The notes: generated by a model from the sequence alone, not told the origin. 64,000 bases of DNA from JAOUEA01 sp963719165 (GCA_963719165.1 CAVRAV010000001.1:496001-560000), one strand, 5' to 3'; counted from the stretch's first letter, positions 17,803-26,370 are shown. Made by a program: numbers and translations.

Positions 17803-18453
17803 ATGAGACCTCTTCTTGCTCGCCTCGGTCTCGCACTGTCTGCGACACTCGTGGCCGTGGTGCTTCTCGCGCCGACGGCATCGGCCAAGGGAGCGACCCG
17901 GGCCGTGATCACCGGCCCAGGGCTGGCCGACCCCATCGTGCTGACGGAGGAAGGGGCGACCGGTGGCGAGCTTGCGGCACTGGCAGACGAGTCCGGCTTC
18001 TACATCGGTGCATGGGGCGCGCTCCCGCACCGCCGGATCCACGAACCAGCCGGTGACCTCGGCCCTCGCTACTCGATCACCTACACCATGCTGGGCGAAG
18101 ACGGAGATGAAGTCGTCCAGTACGTGTTCCCGTACGCCGAGCCTCGACCGATCACCTACATGCCGGCGCACCAGCCGCTCTGGTCAGGGGGCCGGGAGAC
18201 CGTTAGCGCTTGGGTCGCGGCACACGCGGACCTCAGACGAACGCTCGTGGGTCTTGGACTGCCGGCAACCCGCCCATCTTCGGCGGCGGGCTCCGCAACA
18301 ACGGTCGGAGTCGTCGAGGGGTGGGTCTCGTCTGCCGTGGCCTGGATCGTCGTGGCGGTTGCTGCGCTACTGCTGCTGGCGATCTCGATCGGGCGTCGAC
18401 GTTCGCGCCCACCGATCGACGTCTCGGCGTCTCCCGCCCGCGAACCCCATTGA
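17803..18453 (+). CDS. Secreted protein with C-terminal membrane anchor
   Basis: 216 aa. A signal peptide (LALSATLVAVVLLAPTASA) is followed by an extracellular domain (VITGPGLADPIVLT, YSITYTMLGEDGDEVVQYVF, YAEPRPITYMP) and, near residues 180-200, a transmembrane helix (AWIVVAVAALLLLAI) with a basic cytoplasmic end (GRRRSRPP). This is a surface protein of unknown function; I recognise no catalytic motif. No clear Shine-Dalgarno precedes the ATG. The flavoprotein pseudogene follows 17 nt later, so they may share a transcript. Confidence 0.7.
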   Translation: MRPLLARLGLALSATLVAVVLLAPTASAKGATRAVITGPGLADPIVLTEEGATGGELAALADESGFYIGAWGALPHRRIHEPAGDLGPRYSITYTMLGEDGDEVVQYVFPYAEPRPITYMPAHQPLWSGGRETVSAWVAAHADLRRTLVGLGLPATRPSSAAGSATTVGVVEGWVSSAVAWIVVAVAALLLLAISIGRRRSRPPIDVSASPAREPH

Positions 18454-18470
18454 TCGGACACACTGAACCG

Positions 18471-19690
18471 ATGTCGGTCGAAGGTGCGGACGTGGTGGTG
18501 ATCGGCGGGAGCCAGGCAGGGCTCGCCACGGGCCACGAGCTTGCTCGCGCCGGCATCGATCACGTGATCCTCGAGCGCGACCGCGTGGCCAGCTCGTGGC
18601 GGGGGCTCTGGGACGGGTTCTGCATCAACACCCCGAACTGGAGCCTGATGCTGCCCGGGCACGCCTACGATGGCGACGATCCCGACGGGTTCCTGACCCG
18701 CGAGGGCATCGTCGGCTACCTCGAACGGTATGCGTCGGCGGCCGACGGCTCGGTCCGTGAGGGCGTCGACGTCACCTCGTTGCGACCCGTCGACGGCGGG
18801 TTCCGGCTCGACACCACCGACGGGCCGATGGATGCCAGGACCGTGGTGGTCTGCACCGGCGCCTACCAGCGGGCGTTCCGACCGGCGGGGGCAGCCGCGC
18901 TCCCCCCGAGCTCCTCGCCATCGACACCCGCGACTATCGCGACCCCTCCTCGTTGCCGCAGGGCTCCGTCCTCGTCGTCGGGAACGGCCAGTCGGGATGC
19001 CAGATCGCCGAGGAGCTTGTGGACGCCGGGTGTGAGGTGATCCTCTCGTGCGGGCGGGCCGTATGGGCGCCGCGAACCATCGGGGGGCACGACCTCGTGT
19101 GGTGGGCCCTCGAAACGGGCTTCCTCGACCAAGGGATCGATGCGCTCCCCTCGCCGGCGGCTCGGCTGGCGGCGAACGTCACGGCGAGCGGTGTGGGCGG
19201 TGGTCACGACCTGCATGCGCGGTCCCTCAAAGAGAAAGGGGCCACCCTCGTCGGGCGGTTCGCCGGGTGCGAGGGCGCGCGGATCCGGTTCGAGGACGAC
19301 CTGGCCGCCAGCATGGCCTGGTCCGACGCTCGCTACCTCGACTTCCGGCAACTTGTCGAGGAGCTGTGCGCGACGAGAGGCCTCGAGGACCCGGGGCTGC
19401 CCGAACCCGAACCGTTCGAGGCGCGATCGCGGGACGCCATCGAGGCCGCGTCGCTGGGCTCGGTGATCTTCGCGGGCGGGTTCCGCGCCGCCTATGCCGA
19501 GTGGATCGCTGTGCCGGGCGGCTTCGATGCGGCCGGATTCCCCGTGCAGAGCGACGGTGCCAGCTCGGTGGCGCCTGGGCTGTTCTTCGCGGGCGTCCAT
19601 TTCCTGCGCAAGCGGAAGTCGTCCCTGCTGTGCGGCGTGGGCGAGGACGCGGCGGTCGTGGCCGACCGCGTGGCCGAGCACCTGGGTTGA
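18471..19690 (+). pseudogene. CzcO-like flavin-dependent oxidoreductase, frameshifted
   Basis: The first frame carries the FAD Rossmann motif VVVIGGSQAGLATGHELARA, then FCINTPNWSLMLPG, GFLTREGIVGYLERYA and VVVCTGAYQ. At a run of six C (18902-18907) one base is missing. The other frame resumes with PQGSVLVVGNGQSGCQIAEE, the NADP-binding GxGxSG motif, and continues to SSVAPGLFFAGVHFLRKRKS and GVGEDAAVVADRVAEHLG. The span is 1220 nt, one short of a multiple of three. With one C added the protein would be about 406 aa, normal for this monooxygenase-like family. A homopolymer deletion could be a read error. The stop shares a base with the next ATG (TGATG). Confidence 0.85.
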
Positions 19691-20598
19691 TGGTGTTCGA
19701 GGTTCAGGAGTTCCCGTCGGAAGGAGCGATGCTCCGGGGGCGCCTGTATCGCCCGCTCGGAGGGGATCCGGCTCCGGTCGTGGTCATGGCACACGGCACG
19801 TCCGCGACGATGTCCATGGTGACCGACCGCTTCGCCGAGACCTTCCAGGAGGCCGGTTTGGCGGTCCTCCTATACGACCACCGCAACTTCGGCGAGAGCG
19901 GCGGCGACCCGCGTCAGGAGATCAACCCCTGGGTGCAGGCGCGCGGGTACCGAGACGCGATGACGTTCGTCGGGTGCCTGCCAGGCATCGACGGCGGCGC
20001 CATCGCGATCTGGGGAGACAGCTACAGCGCCGCCGAGGTCCTGGTCGTGGGGGCGGTGGACGATCGCGTGGCAGCCGTCGTCGCGCAGGTCCCCGCTTGC
20101 GGTCCCACACTGCCGCCGCCGGACGCCGATGGCGCGTTGTACGAGTCCATGCGCGACACGCTCCTGCACGGAGAGATCGCCGGAGCGCCCGAGGGGAGGA
20201 CGGACGGCCCGATGCCCGTCGTTTCCGCGGATCAGCTCAACACGCCGTCGATGCTGACGCCGATCCAGGCCTTCCGTTGGTTCATCGAACATGGCGGGCG
20301 GCACGGCAGTGGATGGGAGAACAGGGTGACGCGCTTCATCCCGTCAACGCCGGCTCCGTTCCATGCCGGCATCGCCACCCCGCGCCTGCGCGCCCCGCTC
20401 CTCATGATGATCGCTCCCCACGACGAGATGCCGGGAGCGGATCCGGACGTCTCGCGTGCTGCCTACGGGTCCGCCCCCGGGCCGAAGCAGTTGGTCGAGA
20501 TCGACGGCGGCCATTTCGGACTGCTATGGCACCCGAGCGATCTCTTCGACCGAGCCAGCCGAGCCCAGCGGGACTTCCTGGTGCGGACCCTCACGTGA
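19690..20598 (+). CDS. Alpha/beta hydrolase (dienelactone hydrolase/acetyl xylan esterase-like)
   Basis: 302 aa and intact. The oxyanion-hole HGTS sits in PVVVMAHGTSATMS. The nucleophile elbow is AIWGDSYSAAEVLVV (Ser in GDSYS), the acid is probably the Asp in IAPHDEMPGAD, and the His is in EIDGGHFGLLW. A short cap follows the elbow. No signal peptide, so cytoplasmic. This layout resembles hydrolases annotated as acetyl-xylan-esterase-like; the substrate is unknown. Its ATG overlaps the stop of the flavoprotein by one base, suggesting that the two acted in one pathway. Confidence 0.8.
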   Translation: MVFEVQEFPSEGAMLRGRLYRPLGGDPAPVVVMAHGTSATMSMVTDRFAETFQEAGLAVLLYDHRNFGESGGDPRQEINPWVQARGYRDAMTFVGCLPGIDGGAIAIWGDSYSAAEVLVVGAVDDRVAAVVAQVPACGPTLPPPDADGALYESMRDTLLHGEIAGAPEGRTDGPMPVVSADQLNTPSMLTPIQAFRWFIEHGGRHGSGWENRVTRFIPSTPAPFHAGIATPRLRAPLLMMIAPHDEMPGADPDVSRAAYGSAPGPKQLVEIDGGHFGLLWHPSDLFDRASRAQRDFLVRTLT

Positions 20599-20641
20599 GC
20601 CGGGGGACCGTCGCGACCTGCGCTGAATCACTCGTCGACCG

Positions 20642-21328
20642 TCAGGCGCCCGAGCCGTTCTCCAGCGTCTCGATGTCGCCGAGCAGATGGGGCAAGGGGA
20701 TCGGGACCGTGTAGGCGGCGCGCACGTCACCACTCGCGTCGATCAGGTAGAGCGCGCCGGTGTGCTGGACCTGTTCGTTGCCGTCGCTCGGCTTCGCGAT
20801 GATCCCGTAATCGCGCCAGGCCGGTCGGAGCTGCGACCGGCTGCCCATGAGCCAGTGCCACCGCAGGCCGTTCCAACCCCAATCGTGGGCGGCCGCCCGC
20901 GCGGAAGACGGCGTGTCGTTGGGGTTCACGCTCACCGCCACCACGGTGGGCCGACGCTGCGGCGGGAGCGCGCCGACGAGGTCGGCGAGCTGGCGCCCCT
21001 GCACGGGGCAGATGTCCGTGCAGAACGTGTTGAGGAACGCCAGGAGCACGAGGTGCCCCCGCAGGGAAGACAGCGCGACCTCCTTGCCGTCCTGGTCGCG
21101 CAGGGTCACCTCGGGCGCGGGCCGCTCTCCCGGTGCCCACGCGAGGGCGGTGCCGCGACCGAAATCGGGGGAGGCGGCGGAGGCCGGCTCGGCGGGACCA
21201 CGTTGCACGAGCAGGGCAAGCACACCCGCAACGCTGAGGCCGACCGCCGCTCCTACCAGGAGCGGGCCGATCCACCAGCGGCGGCGCCCGGACGGGGCGC
21301 CTACTTCGTCCGACGGCCCATCCGCCAT
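20642..21328 (-). CDS. SCO1/SenC-family copper chaperone for cytochrome oxidase
   Basis: 228 aa: one N-terminal membrane anchor (WWIGPLLVGAAVGLSVAGVL) then a thioredoxin-like domain facing outward. The copper site is present: NTFCTDICPV (Cys103, Cys107) and QVQHTGALYLID (His189). SCO proteins deliver copper to the CuA site of subunit II and reduce its thiols. It is the last gene of the oxidase operon and its start lies inside the 38-aa gene just upstream (28-nt overlap in another frame), so translation is coupled. GGATGG is the nearest ribosome-site match. Confidence 0.9.
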   Translation of the reverse strand: MADGPSDEVGAPSGRRRWWIGPLLVGAAVGLSVAGVLALLVQRGPAEPASAASPDFGRGTALAWAPGERPAPEVTLRDQDGKEVALSSLRGHLVLLAFLNTFCTDICPVQGRQLADLVGALPPQRRPTVVAVSVNPNDTPSSARAAAHDWGWNGLRWHWLMGSRSQLRPAWRDYGIIAKPSDGNEQVQHTGALYLIDASGDVRAAYTVPIPLPHLLGDIETLENGSGA

Positions 21329-21417
21329 CCGATGATCACCGCCACGGCGTAGATGGTGATGGGGACCAGCATCGTCAAGGCCCCCGCCCACACCAGTGTG
21401 TAGTTCGTCGCGATCAT
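21301..21417 (-). CDS. 38-aa membrane protein nested in the oxidase operon
   Basis: MIATNYTLVWAGALTMLVPI followed by TIYAVAVIIGWRMGRRTK: one transmembrane helix with a basic cytoplasmic end. The ATG overlaps the ctaG stop (ATGA) and is preceded by GGGGGGAG, and the last 28 nt overlap the SCO start. Strong ribosome site plus coupling on both sides argue for a real gene. Tiny single-helix subunits are known in other terminal oxidases (CydX, CcoQ/CcoS, the small subunit of ba3), so an accessory or assembly subunit is a reasonable inference; I recognise no family. Confidence 0.7.
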   Translation of the reverse strand: MIATNYTLVWAGALTMLVPITIYAVAVIIGWRMGRRTK

Positions 21418-22214
21418 GTGCTCCCCCCTTCCATGATCGTCGGTATCCCACGGTCCTGCTCGCCGAGCCATCGGTACAGGATGATGCCCGCCGCCAGCGC
21501 GATGTCGACCGACCCCGGGCCGCCCATCAACCCGCCGGCGAGCCGCTGGTCCGAGATCGGCGAGAGCCAGCTCGCGCCGATGAATCCCCGGTATTGCAAC
21601 GGCGCGAGCGCGAGCCAGGCGCCCAGCGCCGACCCCACGAACCCCGCCGCCATCAGGTAGAGGAGCCGGTCCTGCGTGCCCATCGCGCCGCGGCGGATCA
21701 CCGGGATCCAGAACAGCACCGCGAGCCCCAGGAACAACAGGTGCTCCAGGTCGTGCATCGGGCGGCTGCGCAGCGTCAGGTCGTAGAGGGCGGGAACGTG
21801 GAAGGACACGAACGTGCCGTTGAACAGCAGCCATGCGACGAGCGGTGCGGCGACGAACGCCGCCGCCGTTCGCAACCCCTTGGTGCGCGGGTCTCGCAGG
21901 ACGACCCGTCCGGTGGGGCCGCGCCAGCGCCGAGGCAACAGGCGCATCGGCGCCCACCACGGATCGGCGAGGACCAGCAGCGGTGCGGCCACGGCGATCA
22001 ACAGCAGATGCTGAGTCATATGCGCGAACTGGAAGCGCGCCGCGAGCTGGTCCAGCGGCCAACCGAGCGCCAGCACGATCACCCCGAGAGCGGCCAGGAA
22101 CGCCGCGGCCTTCCAACGTCGGGCGGCGCGCGCCGCGGCGGTCAGCGGGAGCGGCCCCAGGGAGAACAGGTACCCCCCGGCCGCCAGCAGCGCGAGCAGG
22201 GGGACGGGGTTCAC
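21414..22214 (-). CDS. ctaG: CtaG-type cytochrome c oxidase assembly protein (caa3_CtaG)
   Basis: 266 aa with about seven transmembrane helices. Characteristic histidines are present in FQFAHMTQHLLLIAVAAPLL and MHDLEHLLFLGLAVLFW, together with LADPWWAPMRL. This family (distinct from the Cox11-type CtaG) helps build the CuA/CuB sites of caa3-type oxidases. GTG start at 22214; it ends overlapping the 38-aa gene by ATGA and lies 10 nt after subunit III. The position between the structural genes and SCO fits an assembly role. Confidence 0.88.
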   Translation of the reverse strand: MNPVPLLALLAAGGYLFSLGPLPLTAAARAARRWKAAAFLAALGVIVLALGWPLDQLAARFQFAHMTQHLLLIAVAAPLLVLADPWWAPMRLLPRRWRGPTGRVVLRDPRTKGLRTAAAFVAAPLVAWLLFNGTFVSFHVPALYDLTLRSRPMHDLEHLLFLGLAVLFWIPVIRRGAMGTQDRLLYLMAAGFVGSALGAWLALAPLQYRGFIGASWLSPISDQRLAGGLMGGPGSVDIALAAGIILYRWLGEQDRGIPTIMEGGST

Positions 22215-22224
22215 GACCGAGGCC

Positions 22225-22875
22225 TCAGCGCACCAGGTCGAGCAGGATGTAGGCGAGGACCTCGACCGCCGCGATCACGACCCAGAAGAGCGTGAACCCG
22301 GAGGCCGAAGCCAGGAAACGCTGGTCGGCGTCCGCGACGTCGGCGGCAGCGGCCTCCGCGGCGGGATCGGCCTCGGCGCGGGCGATCCGGCCCGCGCGCG
22401 CGACGAGACTCTCGATCCAGTACAGCGCCCCGAGCTCCACCACGACCAGGCTCACGCTCCACCCGATCAGCACGGCCACGTAGCCGGCCGCGTCCGGATC
22501 GAGCCCCAGGGTCCACAGCTGCACGATCCGCGCCACGATGGCGACAACGATGAGGAGCAGCGCGATGAGCGCTCCTCCCCGCCACGCGCGGACCTCGTTG
22601 CGCCGCAGGCGGCTTCGGATGCCGAGGAGCACGGCGGCCGCGAGAACGGTGGCCCCCACGACCACCGCACCGAGCACCGCCGACGGCTTGGCGTCGATGT
22701 GGTTCCAATGGCCGTTCACGTTCTGCAGCCGCAGGAACACGAAGGCGAAGAAGAAGCCCCCGTAGAAGAAGATCGCCGCGCCCGCGATGACCCGCGCGCC
22801 GAGCGTCACGATGCGCCGATCCTGGTCGGCTGCCTCTCCCTCCCAGTCGCTCGGCTCGACTTCACGGGTGCTCAT
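22225..22875 (-). CDS. ctaE: Heme-copper oxidase subunit III
   Basis: 216 aa with five predicted helices: IAGAAIFFYGGFFFAFVFLR, LGAVVVGATVLAAAVLL, ALIALLLIVVAIVARIV, VLIGWSVSLVVVELGALYWI, and TLFWVVIAAVEVLAYILL. The count and the FFYGGFFFAFVFLR first helix fit a five-helix (CtaE/CoxC-like) subunit III, but the sequence is divergent and lacks several familiar subunit III motifs. The last two helices are joined by an Ala/Asp/Glu-rich loop. The ATG overlaps the subunit I stop (ATGA). Confidence 0.75.
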   Translation of the reverse strand: MSTREVEPSDWEGEAADQDRRIVTLGARVIAGAAIFFYGGFFFAFVFLRLQNVNGHWNHIDAKPSAVLGAVVVGATVLAAAVLLGIRSRLRRNEVRAWRGGALIALLLIVVAIVARIVQLWTLGLDPDAAGYVAVLIGWSVSLVVVELGALYWIESLVARAGRIARAEADPAAEAAAADVADADQRFLASASGFTLFWVVIAAVEVLAYILLDLVR

Positions 22876-24764
22876 CGCGCACCACCCACAGGATCGAGGT
22901 CGGCGACCTCAGGCGCATCCGGGTCCCCGTACCCGTACGGGTCGGTGTTGAACCGCGGCACCCTGACGAAGTTCTCCGCGGGCATCGGACGCGGCACGTG
23001 CCACTCCAGACCACGCGAGCCCCAGGGGTTCTGCTCGGCCGGTTCGCGCTTGAAGATGAGCGACCAGACCACGTTGATGATGAACAGGAAGATCGAGGCG
23101 CCCAGTAGGAACGCCGAGATCGACGACCACCGGTTGAGGAACGTGAGCGAGGCGTCGTACGTGGTCACGCGCCGCGGCATCCCCAGCGCGCCCACCGCGA
23201 ACAGCGGCAGGAAGGTGGAGTTGAAGAAGATGAACATCGTCCAGAAGTGCCACTTGGCGAGCCGCTGGTTGAGCTGGAGCCCGCTCATCAACGGGGTCCA
23301 GTAGTAGATGGCGCCGAAGATCGCGAAGACGAGGCCACCCATGATCGTGTAGTGGAAATGCGCCTGGACGAAGTACGAGCCGTGCATCGTGACGTTGCTC
23401 GCCACGTCGGCGAGGTAGACCCCCGTGATCCCGCCCACCAGGAAGTTGAAGAAGAACGCGAGGGAGAACAGCATCGGCGCGGTGAAGCGCAGCCGGGCGC
23501 GCCAGATCGTGCCGAGCGCCACGAGCCAGATGAACCCCGTGGGGAAGGACACGAGCTCCGTGGACAGCGAATAGAACGGGCGCAGGTCCGCGTTGATCCC
23601 CGAGTTGAACAGGTGGTGCTGCCAGACGAGGAACGACATCAGCGCGATGCCCAGGAGCCCGACGACGGCGAGGCGGTAGCCCCACAGGCGCTTGCGCGCG
23701 AAGACGGGGATGATCTCGAGCACCAGGCCCATCGCGGGGATCGCCATCACGTAGACCTCGGGGTGCCCGAAGTACCAGAAGAGGTTCTCCCAGAGGTAGG
23801 GCGACCCACCCGCGCCCGGGACGAAGAACCCGGTGCCGACGGTCCGGTCCAGCAGCGCCATGACCACGGGCGCGGTGAGCAGCGGCGTGGCGAAGACCAT
23901 CAGGAGGGAGGTCGCGAGCACGGCCCAGCAGAAGATGGGCAGCCTGTGCCAGTTGAGGCCGGGCGCCCGCATCGTGACGATGGTGACGAGCAGGTCGAGG
24001 CCGGTGCAGAACAGCGCGAGCGAGATCAGCAGGAAGGTCACGAGGTACGCGTCCATGCCCATGCGGGCCTGGATGCCCAGCGGGATGTAGCCGGTCCACC
24101 CCGTGGGCCAGCCGCCCACGAAGATCGAGGAGACGAGGACCAACACGGCGGCGGCCACGAGCCAGAACCCGAGGGCCTGGACGCGCGGCAGCGCCGTGCG
24201 ACGGGCACCGATCATGATCGGCACGAGGTAGTTGCCGAACCCGCCCAGCGCGATCGAGGACATCGCCGCCACCATCGCCGAGCCGTGGATGCCCACGAGG
24301 CTCAGGTACTGGCCTTGGGTCCACAGCTCTCCGTTGGGCGAGAGCAGCTCGGCCCGGATCATCAGCGCGTTGATCCCTCCGAACAGGAAGAGGCACACGG
24401 CCATCACGAGGTACTGGATCCCCACCACCTTGTTGTCCGTGCTGAGCTCGAAGTACCGCCAGAGTCCGGGGCTCGGACGATCGAGCTCGTAGGGACTCGG
24501 CTCGAGGCCGCGCACGCGCGCCCAGGGGTACCGGTAGAAGCCGAGCCCGCCCAGCCATCCTCCGATCCCGAACAGGAATCCGAGGACGAGGGCGACGTCG
24601 TTCTGGTCCGTGCCGACCACGGTGCCGTAGTTCTTCGAGATGGCAGCGCCGAACGCGATCCCCACCGCGGCCGCGACCAGCGCCCCGATCAGCGCCGTGA
24701 TCACGTTGTAGGGGCTGCGGCGCCCCTCCGCTCGAACCGGCGCCGCTCCCACGACCTCGCTCAT
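22872..24764 (-). CDS. ctaD: Heme-copper oxidase subunit I, divergent A-type
   Basis: 630 aa, reducing O2 at a heme-CuB centre. All metal ligands are visible: His160 (low-spin heme, GIHGSAM), His334 with Tyr338 in YFGHPEVYV (CuB and cross-linked Tyr), His383-His384 (WQHHLF), and His469/His471 (AHFHYT). The HPEVY Glu336 marks it as A-type. Three residues usually fixed in A-type enzymes differ. The D-channel entrance Asp (GAPDMAFP) is Arg189 in GARRTALPR. The K-channel Lys (PTGIK) is Ile412 in PTGFIW. The Mg-site Asp (HDTYY) is Gly462 in HGSYF. An extra N-terminal pair of helices (about 20-75) precedes the core. The start has GAAGGAG upstream. Overlaps subunit III by ATGA. Confidence 0.95.
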   Translation of the reverse strand: MSEVVGAAPVRAEGRRSPYNVITALIGALVAAAVGIAFGAAISKNYGTVVGTDQNDVALVLGFLFGIGGWLGGLGFYRYPWARVRGLEPSPYELDRPSPGLWRYFELSTDNKVVGIQYLVMAVCLFLFGGINALMIRAELLSPNGELWTQGQYLSLVGIHGSAMVAAMSSIALGGFGNYLVPIMIGARRTALPRVQALGFWLVAAAVLVLVSSIFVGGWPTGWTGYIPLGIQARMGMDAYLVTFLLISLALFCTGLDLLVTIVTMRAPGLNWHRLPIFCWAVLATSLLMVFATPLLTAPVVMALLDRTVGTGFFVPGAGGSPYLWENLFWYFGHPEVYVMAIPAMGLVLEIIPVFARKRLWGYRLAVVGLLGIALMSFLVWQHHLFNSGINADLRPFYSLSTELVSFPTGFIWLVALGTIWRARLRFTAPMLFSLAFFFNFLVGGITGVYLADVASNVTMHGSYFVQAHFHYTIMGGLVFAIFGAIYYWTPLMSGLQLNQRLAKWHFWTMFIFFNSTFLPLFAVGALGMPRRVTTYDASLTFLNRWSSISAFLLGASIFLFIINVVWSLIFKREPAEQNPWGSRGLEWHVPRPMPAENFVRVPRFNTDPYGYGDPDAPEVADLDPVGGAR

Positions 24765-24814
24765 CCGCTCTCCTTCTGACCGCGCCGGCTCGCCGCGATC
24801 GCCAGCCTCGCTCG

Positions 24815-25705
24815 CTAGCCTCGATATTCGGGTTTGGGGAAGTACTTGTACGCGTACGCCGGCAGGTACTGCGTGATGTCGGCCAGGTCCTTTTCCTGCT
24901 GCGTCGCCCAGGCGTCGAAGTCGGACGCCGACATGATCTGACCGGAGTCGTACATCTGGCCGTGCCACAGACCACAGAGCTCCGCGCACTTGATCTTGAA
25001 GGGGCCGGCCTTCAAGGGCTCCAGGTACAAGATGTTGTCGAAACCGGGGACGGCGTCGGCCTTGGCGCCGAGTTCTATGGGCCAGAACGAATGGATCACG
25101 TCCAGGGAGGTGACGTGCATCTCGATGGTCGTGCCTTCGGGGAGGACGAGGTGCGGCGTCTCCATGCCGCCGTAGCTCGGGTAGCGATACGTGAACGCCC
25201 ATTGCTGTGCGATCACCTGGATCTCGAGTCCTTTCTCTGCGGCAGCGGGCTTCACCAGGGGGACCGGGCCCTGTCCTCCACCGGACCCCACACCGGCCCA
25301 GATCCACTCGTAGGTGCCGAAGCCCCAGAGGAAGAAGACGATGCACGCCGACGCGGCGATCCAGTTCCGCTGCGTCTTGCGGTTGTCGGCCACCGGCGCG
25401 GCGTCCCCGTCTTCGTCTGCACGCTTGCGGAAGGCCACGAACGAGTAGATGAAGCCCGCCACGACGCACAGGTAGATCGGCGCCACCACGGCGAGGATCA
25501 CCCGGTTCACCCAGACCTGGTTGTCGTCCTGGAACGATCCGGTCCCGGGCGGAAGGTTCGGACCCAGGACCCAGAACGCGATGGGCATCGAGATCACCGT
25601 GAGCGCTATGCACAGGTACGCGAGGCGCCGGGCGTGGCTCATGCTGGCTGGGCGATCGTCACCGGTTGCCGGACCCGGCGCGGGGTCGGGTGCCGGATCC
25701 CCCAC
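24815..25705 (-). CDS. ctaC: Heme-copper oxidase subunit II (CuA protein)
   Basis: 296 aa. Helices near residues 28-50 (YLCIALTVISMPIAFWVLG), 70-95 (VILAVVAPIYLCVVAGFIYS) and a third near 120-145 are followed by the CuA cupredoxin: QQWAFTYRYPSYGG, His205 in DVIHSFWPIE, and CAELCGLWHGQM (Cys239, Cys243, His247, Met250). This domain receives electrons from the donor and passes them to subunit I. No cytochrome c domain is fused, so the donor must be separate. The GTG at 25705 is chosen because GGAGGTGG lies 10 nt upstream; the internal ATG at 25642 has none. It starts 2 nt after the preceding cupredoxin gene ends. Confidence 0.93.
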   Translation of the reverse strand: MGDPAPDPAPGPATGDDRPASMSHARRLAYLCIALTVISMPIAFWVLGPNLPPGTGSFQDDNQVWVNRVILAVVAPIYLCVVAGFIYSFVAFRKRADEDGDAAPVADNRKTQRNWIAASACIVFFLWGFGTYEWIWAGVGSGGGQGPVPLVKPAAAEKGLEIQVIAQQWAFTYRYPSYGGMETPHLVLPEGTTIEMHVTSLDVIHSFWPIELGAKADAVPGFDNILYLEPLKAGPFKIKCAELCGLWHGQMYDSGQIMSASDFDAWATQQEKDLADITQYLPAYAYKYFPKPEYRG

Positions 25706-25707
25706 GC

Positions 25708-26370
25708 TCAGACCACCTCCATGAGGCCGTCCATGTAGCCGATCGTCTGCATGGGTCCGCCCCAGCCCTGGGCGAAGCCCGCGGCGCACGGGATGATGCA
25801 CTGGAATCGGAAGGTGCCCGGCGCGCCGGTCTTGATGCTGAACGTGATCGTGCGGTGCGCCTTGTCCTGCGAGCACGGCGCGACCGAGCACGTGTCCGTG
25901 GCGCTGTCCGGGACCGCGGCCAGGGGAACGAACAACCCGAAGTTCGGCATCGTGAACGTGTGTGCGACTTCGGTTTGCGGGTCGAGGACGGAGACGGCTT
26001 TGCCGTCGACGTCGATGGTCCCGCCCTCGGTGCCGATCACCTTGCCCCAGAACGGGTTGCGCGGCGCCGTCGGGTTGTCGTACTGCAGGATGGTGAACTC
26101 GATCGTGGAGTTCGCCGGGACCTGGAAGATCGTGGAGTGCTCCCACTGGCCGTCCGGCTGCTTGATGAGGTAGGAGACCCAGTCGGCCTTGGACCCGAAG
26201 CCGAGTTGTCCGACGGTCTGCATCGTGACCTTCGTCACACCGGCGCTCGCCCCAGCAGCGGCGACCGTGGCGGGGCGTTGGCGGGCGAATCCGAAGATGT
26301 AGTAGGCGAGGCCTCCGAGGACCAACGCCGCGATGATCGCTACGGAAAACGCTCGCCCCCGAACGGTCAC
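25708..26370 (-). CDS. Membrane-anchored cupredoxin with C-x3-C motif, oxidase-associated
   Basis: 220 aa. One N-terminal anchor (FSVAIIAALVLGGLAYYIFG) then a beta-sandwich domain: GQWEHSTIFQVPANSTIEFT, VAHTFTMPNFGLFVPLAAV, GTFRFQCIIPCAAGFAQGWG and GGPMQTIGYMDG. The His in AHTF, the Cys pair QCIIPC and the Met in GGPM have the order and spacing of a copper site, between a type 1 centre and the CuA loop of subunit II. First gene of the oxidase operon, 2 nt before subunit II. Likely the electron donor or an extra subunit; inference from context. GTG start after a G-rich site. Confidence 0.7.
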   Translation of the reverse strand: MTVRGRAFSVAIIAALVLGGLAYYIFGFARQRPATVAAAGASAGVTKVTMQTVGQLGFGSKADWVSYLIKQPDGQWEHSTIFQVPANSTIEFTILQYDNPTAPRNPFWGKVIGTEGGTIDVDGKAVSVLDPQTEVAHTFTMPNFGLFVPLAAVPDSATDTCSVAPCSQDKAHRTITFSIKTGAPGTFRFQCIIPCAAGFAQGWGGPMQTIGYMDGLMEVV

